Below are positions 14,241 through 20,747 of a DNA stretch of 26,101 nucleotides, in pieces. The translations under genes and the position numbers were made by a program. This stretch comes from QHXQ01 sp038322995 (GTDB lineage Bacteria; Acidobacteriota; Blastocatellia; Pyrinomonadales; Pyrinomonadaceae): the NCBI GenBank assembly GCA_038322995.1, contig JBBQGM010000076.1, forward strand, positions 1-26,101, given 5' to 3'. The notes under the pieces were generated by a model. The model did no database searches and was not told the origin of the DNA. It saw nothing but the letters and a program-made list of their open reading frames with translations. Position 1 is the first letter of the stretch, and each line of letters starts with the position of its first letter.

Positions 14241-15095
14241 ATGAAACTGAGAGCAACTTATATCGGACTATGCGCGCTCGTCGCGTTGCTGGCCGCGCCG
14301 CTCGCGGCCGACCGCATGCAATTCTACGCAGGTGGCGACGGCGTCAGACCCAATAGCTTCGTCGCCGGTGCGCAGGAGAAGCAACGCGACAGTGACGAAT
14401 GGCCCGAACGGGATGCGTTCGATCAGAATTATCAACTCGCGGCGGGCGCGCTCGTCAAAGTGTCGGGCATCAACGGCACGGTCAGCATCGAGACGACGAA
14501 CTCAGCGATGGCTGAAGTCCACATTGTTCGCTCGGCACGCACGCGCGCAGACCTTGAGCACCATCGCGTTATCGTCGAGCAAACCGCACTGGGTCTCTAC
14601 GTGCATGGTGAGAGCGACAAGAACAACAGTTGGGAAGACCGGCGCGGCGGTGATGTGCGCCAGCGCGTGACGCTCCGCTTGCCCCGCCAGATCGAACTCA
14701 ACGCGAGCGGCATCAACGGGCGCACGACCGTGGGCGAAGTGGATGGCCCTGTCCGCCTCTCCGGCATCAACGGGCGCGTCGAAGTGGCGCAGGCGCGCGG
14801 CTATTCGGACATCTCCGGCATCAACGGCGCGGTCACGATTATGGTCACGCAGTTGGGCGAGCGCGGCATTCGTGTGAGCGGCGTCAACGGCGGCGTCGAA
14901 CTGCGCTTCGCCGACGCGCTGAACGCTGACCTGCACGTGACCGGCATTAACGGCTCGGTGGATGCCGACGTGCCGAACGTCGTGGTGCAGGGGCGCGTCA
15001 ATCGCTCGAACTTCAGCGCGCAGATCGGCACGGGCGGCGCGCCGATCAACGTCTCCGGCGTCAACGGGCATGTGCGGCTTGGGCCGCGCGGTTAA
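14241..15095 (+). CDS. Secreted DUF4097 protein with homogenised SGINGxV repeats
   Basis: This is a tandem paralogue of the previous gene. The signal peptide is MKLRATYIGLCALVALLAAP-LAA, then FDQNYQLAAGALVKVSGING. A segment AEVHIVRSARTRADLE aligns with AEVHVVRTARTRAEFE in the neighbour. The turns read SGINGTVSI, SGINGRTTV, SGINGRVEV, SGINGAVTI, SGVNGGVEL, TGINGSVDA and SGVNGHVRL. The protein is 284 aa. I start at ATG 14241 because GAGGAGA lies at 14228-14234, 6 nt before it; a TTG at 14226 is inside that signal. The gap from the previous stop is 35 bp, which fits an operon. Function is unknown. The regular turns suggest a beta-helix-like stack. Confidence 0.82.
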   Translation: MKLRATYIGLCALVALLAAPLAADRMQFYAGGDGVRPNSFVAGAQEKQRDSDEWPERDAFDQNYQLAAGALVKVSGINGTVSIETTNSAMAEVHIVRSARTRADLEHHRVIVEQTALGLYVHGESDKNNSWEDRRGGDVRQRVTLRLPRQIELNASGINGRTTVGEVDGPVRLSGINGRVEVAQARGYSDISGINGAVTIMVTQLGERGIRVSGVNGGVELRFADALNADLHVTGINGSVDADVPNVVVQGRVNRSNFSAQIGTGGAPINVSGVNGHVRLGPRG

Positions 15096-15109
15096 GTGTC
15101 CGCCAGGCT

Positions 15110-15178
15110 CAGGCGGCGGGCGGGCGTCGGGGTGAGAATATCGGGCTCCCTTCTCGCCGTGAGCGTGTCCGCCGCCTG
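15110..15178 (+). promoter_or_regulatory. Nested hairpin in the leader of the next gene
   Basis: The outer stem is perfect over 10 bp (CAGGCGGCGG at 15110-15119 and CCGCCGCCTG at 15169-15178). Inside it, GGTGAGAA pairs with TTCTCGCC (one G-T mismatch). The structure ends 10 nt before the AAGGA ribosome binding site of the gene at 15199. It could be an attenuator, an RNA-stability element or a terminator for the preceding gene without a U-tract. Confidence 0.35.
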
Positions 15179-15198
15179 TCTGAAGCTGAAGGAAACGG

Positions 15199-17364
15199 AT
15201 GAACGTAACAATGAATAAACGAATTATTAATTTCGCCCTCGTCGGTCTGTTCGCGCTATTTACCACAGCCGGCAGCGCGCTCTCGCAACGCGATGCCCGC
15301 GAGTTGTTGCGCGAAGAGTTTCATCAGACATATCAACTCGCGTCGGCCGGGCGCGTGACGCTTAACAACATCAACGGCTCCGTCCACATTCAAGGTTGGG
15401 AGCGCAACGAGGTGCGCCTCGACGCGGTCAAGAGCGCCTACAAGCAGACGCGCCTGACGGAAGCGAACATCGAAGTGCGGGCCACGGCCGACAGTATCGA
15501 CATACGCACGCGCTACCCGCACGAGTCGCAGACGTTCACGGATGAAGCGCCGCGCCGGTACGACAACCCGGCGAGCGTCGAGTACACGTTGAGTGTCCCG
15601 CGTGATGCGCGGCTCGAAAATATCGAATTGATCAACGGTGCGCTCGATCTTGCAGGGCTGAGCGGCGAGACCCGCGCCTCGTGCATCAACGGCAAACTCA
15701 CGGCGCGCGATCTCTCCGGCGCGGCCAATCTCTCCACGATCAACGGCCCGCTCGAGGCCACGTTCGGCCAACTCGACCCGACCAAGCTGCTTGCGCTCAA
15801 CTCGATCAACGGTCTCGTCTCGCTGACCCTCCCGTCCGACGCCAACGCGAACGTCAAGGCCAGCACCATCCACGGCACGATCACGAACGACTTCGGTCTG
15901 CCCGTGCATCAAGGGCGCTATGTCGGCACAGACCTCGCCGGCCAACTCGGACAGGGCGGCCCGCGCATCAAACTCAACAACGTCAACGGCCCGATCAAGT
16001 TACGGCACGCGGGCGACGGGCGCAGTTTGAGTCCGGTCACAAACCAACTCACGGGCCCGGATGGCGATGGCGACGGCCCCTCGGCGGGCGAAATACAACG
16101 GCAAGTTGAGCGCGAAGTTGCACAGGCACAGCGCGAGGTCGAACGCGAAGTTGCACAGGCGCAACGTGAGGCCACGCGGGCGGGCGAGGACGCACGCCGC
16201 GGGGGCGAAGAGGCCCGGCGCGAGGTCGAACAAGCACAGCGCGAAGTTGCACAGTCGCAGCGCGAAGTCGAACAAGCACAACGCGAAGCACAGCGTGAAG
16301 CGGAACGTGATCGGCTTGACGCGCAACGCGAAACGCAGCAGGCCCGCGCGGAAGCACAACGCGAGGCGCAAGACGCACAGCGCGAAGCCGGGCGCGAGCG
16401 CGCTCAAGCTTTGCGCGAAGCGGAGCGTGAGCGGGCAACGGCGCAACGCGAGCAGGAACAAGCACGCCGCGAGGTCGAGCAAGCGCAGCGCGAGGCCGAG
16501 CGGGAGCGGCGCGAGGCGGAGCGCGAGGCTGAACAAGCGCGACGCGAGGCCGAACGCGCCAGCGCGGAGGTCAGAGGCGCGGGCTTTAACCGGAACGATG
16601 ACGACAACAGCTATCACGTGGTCGAGCGCGAGACGAAATCATTCGCCGTGGCGGGCATGCCGCGTGTGCGCGTCGAGACGTTTGACGGCGTGATCTCGGT
16701 TGAAGCGTGGGACAAAGCGGAAGTGCAGTTCACGGCCATTAAGCGCGCACGTGATGCGCAGGCGATGCGCGCCGTGCATCTACGTGCCGAGCAGAGCGGT
16801 TCTGCGGTCAACATCATCGCCGAGGCCGACAAGCCGCAAGGGCGTGCGTGGCACAATGCGGGCGCAACCGTCGCGCTCGAAGTCCGCGTACCGCGTAACG
16901 CCAATCTCGACATCCACACGGGCGACGGGCGCGTGCGCCTCGCGGGCGTGCAGGGCGAAGTGACTTTGCGCACGGGCGACGGCGCGGTGGACGTGAGCGA
17001 CGGGCGCGGGCGCTTGCACATCGAGACGGGCGACGGCCGCGTCAACGTCGCGGGCTTCAACGGCGAGGCCGACGCGCAGACAGGCGATGGGCGCATCACG
17101 CTCGACGGGCGGTTCAGCCGACTGACGGCGCGCACGAACGACGGCGGCATCTCGCTAACCATGCCGGCGGACGTTGATGCGACGATTGAAACGCATGCCG
17201 GGTTGGTGGTAAACGACGGGCTGGCCGTTGCGGCCGATGACAGCAACGACACGCAGCAGGTGCGGCGCTGGCGCGTCGGGCGTGGCGGTGGCTTGCTCAG
17301 TCTGCGCACGAGCGCCGGCTCGATCTATCTCCGTCGTGCGGACAACACGGCCGTCGTGCGTTAA
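15199..17364 (+). CDS. Large exported protein: DUF4097-like domain, 160-residue charged helix, second DUF4097-like domain
   Basis: The signal peptide is MNVTMNKRIINFALVGLFAL-FTTAGSALS. Domain 1 (about 40-270) carries turns NNINGSVHI, LINGALDL, CINGKLTA, TINGPLEA, SINGLVSL and NVNGPIKL. Residues about 298-457 are almost entirely E/R/Q/A in QRE-V/A-E repeats (EREVAQAQREV and variants, encoded at 16090-16569). This is a long coiled coil or single alpha-helix of roughly 24 nm if fully helical. Domain 2 (about 470-720) repeats HTGDGRVRL, RTGDGAVDV, ETGDGRVNV, QTGDGRITL and RTNDGGISL. The 721 aa is much longer than its DUF4097 neighbours. ATG 15199 has AAGGA 5 nt upstream. The dumbbell layout, two beta-repeat ends joined by a rod, suggests a spacer or tether across the envelope. 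Function is unknown. Confidence 0.82.
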   Translation: MNVTMNKRIINFALVGLFALFTTAGSALSQRDARELLREEFHQTYQLASAGRVTLNNINGSVHIQGWERNEVRLDAVKSAYKQTRLTEANIEVRATADSIDIRTRYPHESQTFTDEAPRRYDNPASVEYTLSVPRDARLENIELINGALDLAGLSGETRASCINGKLTARDLSGAANLSTINGPLEATFGQLDPTKLLALNSINGLVSLTLPSDANANVKASTIHGTITNDFGLPVHQGRYVGTDLAGQLGQGGPRIKLNNVNGPIKLRHAGDGRSLSPVTNQLTGPDGDGDGPSAGEIQRQVEREVAQAQREVEREVAQAQREATRAGEDARRGGEEARREVEQAQREVAQSQREVEQAQREAQREAERDRLDAQRETQQARAEAQREAQDAQREAGRERAQALREAERERATAQREQEQARREVEQAQREAERERREAEREAEQARREAERASAEVRGAGFNRNDDDNSYHVVERETKSFAVAGMPRVRVETFDGVISVEAWDKAEVQFTAIKRARDAQAMRAVHLRAEQSGSAVNIIAEADKPQGRAWHNAGATVALEVRVPRNANLDIHTGDGRVRLAGVQGEVTLRTGDGAVDVSDGRGRLHIETGDGRVNVAGFNGEADAQTGDGRITLDGRFSRLTARTNDGGISLTMPADVDATIETHAGLVVNDGLAVAADDSNDTQQVRRWRVGRGGGLLSLRTSAGSIYLRRADNTAVVR
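16090..16569 (+). repeat. In-gene repeat region encoding the E/R/Q/A helix
   Basis: About 480 bp inside the preceding gene consist of irregular copies of a CAR/CGC/GAR-GTC/GCG codon pattern (CARCGYGARG). The copies are in frame with varied third bases, so selection appears to act on the protein repeat. It is likely prone to length variation by slippage or recombination. Confidence 0.7.
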
Positions 17365-17409
17365 GTGCAACGCTAATCGCGTGCTGGCGCAAACGGCCTG
17401 CATTAAAGA

Positions 17410-17438
17410 CGAAACATTTCCGCGCGTCCTTCCGTCTA
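17410..17438 (+). promoter_or_regulatory. ECF-type promoter candidate
   Basis: CGAAAC at 17410-17415, 17-nt spacer, CGTC at 17433-17436 followed by TA. It shares GAAACATTT and CGTCTA with the site at 12196-12224 at the same spacing. The -10 lies 122 nt before the TTG start at 17558, nearly the same leader length as at the other site. It is a candidate target of the ECF sigma factor in this window. Confidence 0.55.
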
Positions 17439-17557
17439 ATGGCCCAACGCCGTCCGCGCTTGGTTGGCCGGTTCGTAGCATTGCCGCCACATACATGCAA
17501 CTTAGAAGCGTTCGCGTGCTAAGAAGACGGGCACATAACGTTTGAGAGGTTAAGCTT

Positions 17558-20500
17558 TTGATCACAACAGGCCAACACACTTGCGCCCGCGAGTTGCTGT
17601 CCGGCGGCGCAGGCCTGCGCGCTGCGCTGCTCATGCTGACGACTTTGCTTTGCCTCTGGCCTGTGCGGGCGCAGCAGTTGGCAGGTTTGGCTGACAACGG
17701 GAACACGCCACCGGCTCCGTCCGGCTCCGCCGCCGCGCCGCGCCAGAAACGACTCGCGCCCTTACGCACGAACGACCTGCCCGGCGGAACACGCATCACG
17801 ATCACGGCCGACGCCGCGCTCGACGACTACTCGACTTATCGTGACGGTCCACACTTCTTCGTCCGCCTGCCGCGCGCCGACGCCGACGCAACCGGGCGCG
17901 AGCTTGCGGCCGCAGCCGGACTGACCGCCGCGCACGTCGAACAACAAGGCGCGGATGTGCTCGTCGCTTTCACTCTGTCGCCGGGCACGACCGCGCGCGT
18001 CCGCCAGCAGTTCAACCGGCTCGAAGTGTTCATCAGCGCGCAAGCTGCGCAGCAGCAACCACAAAGCGTTAGTACGACCGCCGGCGATAAGAAAGAGAAC
18101 GACACTCCATCCGCCTTACCGTCCGCTTCACCCGCGCCGCTCACCGTTGAGACCAACAAGCCCGCGAGCGCGCCGCCCGTCGGGCCGGCGAATGATAAGG
18201 AGAAGGTCGCCAAAGGGCGCTCGATCCCTGTGCCGCCGGAGAAGGCCCAGCCCGTGCGCATCCCACGCTTCGCGTCCGCGCCGGTGATCGACGGCAAACT
18301 CGATGATGCGATCTGGCAAGAGGCGGCCGTCTTCAAAGACTTCTATCAGGTCAACCCCGGCGACAACATCGCGCCCTCGCGCCCGACCGAGATGCTGATG
18401 GGCTATGACGCGCACACGCTCTACATCGCCTTTCATTGTCACGACGAGCCGGACAAGGTGCGCGCCACCGTGCCCAAGCGCGACAACATTTTCGATGACG
18501 ATTACGTCGGCATGTTCCTCGACACCTTCAACGATCAACGCAAAGCCTACGCCTTCTTCTTCAGTCCGCTCGGCGTGCAGGGCGATGGCATCAAGACGGG
18601 GGACGGCAATGAAGATTACAGTCCCGACATCGTGATGGACTCGAAAGGTACGCTCACGGCCGACGGCTACACGGTTGAGATCGCGATCCCGTTCAAGTCT
18701 CTGCGCTACGAAGCGGGCAAGGATAAACTCTGGGGCGCGCAGTTCTTCCGCCGCATCAAGCGCTTCAACAACGAACTCGATTCGTGGCGACCTATCTCGC
18801 GCGACATCGCGGGCAGTCTCGTGCAGGAAGGCCACATCACCGGCCTCGAAGGCATCTCGACCGAGCGCACGCTCGAACTCATTCCGAGCTTCACCGTATC
18901 CGAGACCGGCAAGCGTGTGCGCGCTTTTCCGCCGCAACCGTCGCCGTCGCTGCCGGGCAGTACGCCCCTCGTGGACACCGGCCGCTTCGTCAATCAACCG
19001 CTCGCGGCCGACATCGGGCTAACCGCGAAGTACAGTCTGACGCCGACCGTCACGCTCGACTTCGCCTACAACCCCGACTTCGCGCAGGTCGAAGCGGACG
19101 CCACCGTTGTCACCGCGAATCAACGCTTCCCCATCTTCTTTGAAGAGAAGCGGCCCTTCTTTCTCGAAGGCAAGGAAATCTTCGATACAAACAACTCGGT
19201 GGTGCATACGCGCGCCATCATCGATCCCGACTTCGCCGCGAAGATCACGGGCAAGCGCGGGCGCAACACCTTCGGTCTGATCCTCGCGTCGGACGCCGCG
19301 CCGGGCAACTTCAGCGAGGACGAGCGGACGGAGGCGTTGCAAGATTTGACCCGCCAGCAATTGCGCGGCGGCCCCGTGCATCCGGCCACCAAACTGCGCC
19401 TGTTCGACAAGAACGCTTACATCGGCGTGCTGCGCTTGAAACACGACGTGGGCCGCGAATCGAATGTCGGCCTCTTCGCCACGAGCTACAACTTCGTGGA
19501 TCATCATAATCAACTCGTGGGCTTTGACGGGCGCTTCAAAACCGATCCGATCACGGTCGTCAGCTTCGAGGTGATTGGCACCACCTTGCGCGACTGCGCG
19601 GGCCCATCGGCCGACCAACTCAGTTGCTTCCAGCACAAGGGGTTCGCTTACTCAGGCAGTTACGACGTAACCGGGCGGCACACGGGCTGGGTCTTCGAGG
19701 TCGGCGGGCGCACCCGCGACTATCGCGCCGACGTGGGCTTCACCCGCCGCACCAACACCAACAAAGCCTTCTACGCTTATCGCTGGAACACCGAGCCGAA
19801 TCCGAAGGCCAAACTCATCTCGTTCCGCGTCCAGAACTTCACCGGCGTTGATTATGACTGGCAGGGACGCAGTCAGGATTGGTTCGACGGCACAAACTAC
19901 AACTTCACCTTCCAACATCAGACCTTTGTCCAGATCGGCACCAACTTCGGCTACGACCGCATCTTCGCCGAGGAGTTCGGCGGGCAGTTCGCCGGCCACG
20001 ATCAAGAGCGGCAGGCGCGGCACAAGACAATCTTCGTTTTTGGGGAGACGACGCTCAGCAAGAAATATTCCGGCTTCGCCTTCATGGGCACGAAGCGCGG
20101 CGAACTTGATTTCGACTTCGGCGCGGGCGAGCTATTCCCGCGCATCAGTCCCGGCGCGATTGCCGCGCGCGATGCCCGCGCCGCCGGCCTCTGCGCCGTG
20201 CCGGAGGGCCAAGACGCGCCGGCCGTATGTGCCGATCCGCAAGACCCCGGCCCCGGTCATACTTTCGACGTGGAAGCCGGCTTCACCTATCAGCCGACGA
20301 ACGCGCTGCGCACCTCGCTCAGCTACACCAAGAATCGCTTGACGCGCTACGACACGAACCGCGTGGCTTTCGACGAGAACATCTACGTCATGCGCGCAAC
20401 CTATCAGTTCACCCGCTTCACCTTCGCCCGCGCCCGCGTGGACTACGACACGCTCGGCTCGCGTGTGCGCGGCCAGTTCCTCGTCGGCTGGGCCCCGAAT

Positions 20501-20650
20501 CCCGGCACGTCCTTTTACGTCGGCTATAACGACGATCTCAATCGCAACGGCTTCAACCCCTTCAACGGCAATATCGAACCAGGCCTGCGCCGCAACGGTC
20601 GCACCTTTTTTATCAAAGCTTCGTACCTGTTCCGGCGCAGCTTCCAGTAG
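17558..20650 (+). CDS. DUF5916 outer-membrane protein with AMIN-like and CBM9-like domains
   Basis: This is a predicted outer-membrane beta-barrel with a periplasmic N-terminal part. The signal peptide contains LRAALLMLTTLLCLWPVRAQ. Residues about 66-162 look like an AMIN domain (LPGGTRITITADAALDDYST, HFFVRLPRA, and a final RLEVFIS), which in other proteins binds peptidoglycan. A Pro/Ala/Ser linker follows. Residues 233-430 form a CBM9-like/DOMON-type fold (RIPRFASAPVIDGKLDDAIW, YIAFHCHDEPDKVRA, GYTVEIAIPFKSLRY). The DUF5916 barrel then runs to the end (NPDFAQVEADATVVTANQRF, then KRPFFLEG; final FFIKASYLFRRSF). The length is 1030 aa. TTG 17558 is chosen for GAGAGG 8 nt upstream; ATG 17633 would cut the signal peptide short. 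It is a paralogue of the next gene. Confidence 0.85.
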   Translation: MITTGQHTCARELLSGGAGLRAALLMLTTLLCLWPVRAQQLAGLADNGNTPPAPSGSAAAPRQKRLAPLRTNDLPGGTRITITADAALDDYSTYRDGPHFFVRLPRADADATGRELAAAAGLTAAHVEQQGADVLVAFTLSPGTTARVRQQFNRLEVFISAQAAQQQPQSVSTTAGDKKENDTPSALPSASPAPLTVETNKPASAPPVGPANDKEKVAKGRSIPVPPEKAQPVRIPRFASAPVIDGKLDDAIWQEAAVFKDFYQVNPGDNIAPSRPTEMLMGYDAHTLYIAFHCHDEPDKVRATVPKRDNIFDDDYVGMFLDTFNDQRKAYAFFFSPLGVQGDGIKTGDGNEDYSPDIVMDSKGTLTADGYTVEIAIPFKSLRYEAGKDKLWGAQFFRRIKRFNNELDSWRPISRDIAGSLVQEGHITGLEGISTERTLELIPSFTVSETGKRVRAFPPQPSPSLPGSTPLVDTGRFVNQPLAADIGLTAKYSLTPTVTLDFAYNPDFAQVEADATVVTANQRFPIFFEEKRPFFLEGKEIFDTNNSVVHTRAIIDPDFAAKITGKRGRNTFGLILASDAAPGNFSEDERTEALQDLTRQQLRGGPVHPATKLRLFDKNAYIGVLRLKHDVGRESNVGLFATSYNFVDHHNQLVGFDGRFKTDPITVVSFEVIGTTLRDCAGPSADQLSCFQHKGFAYSGSYDVTGRHTGWVFEVGGRTRDYRADVGFTRRTNTNKAFYAYRWNTEPNPKAKLISFRVQNFTGVDYDWQGRSQDWFDGTNYNFTFQHQTFVQIGTNFGYDRIFAEEFGGQFAGHDQERQARHKTIFVFGETTLSKKYSGFAFMGTKRGELDFDFGAGELFPRISPGAIAARDARAAGLCAVPEGQDAPAVCADPQDPGPGHTFDVEAGFTYQPTNALRTSLSYTKNRLTRYDTNRVAFDENIYVMRATYQFTRFTFARARVDYDTLGSRVRGQFLVGWAPNPGTSFYVGYNDDLNRNGFNPFNGNIEPGLRRNGRTFFIKASYLFRRSFQ

Positions 20651-20747
20651 CGGTTAACGCGCCCGTGGCGTCGATAGCGGTATGGGATGGCATGCGACAA
20701 CTCCTGAGCCGCACGCAATTGTCATAGTCCTATACAACTTGATACCG

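Noticed and set aside
15918..16617. Long antisense open frames over the charged-helix region
   Set aside because: They mirror the repetitive codons of the rod; the plus-strand product has a signal peptide and flanking domains.
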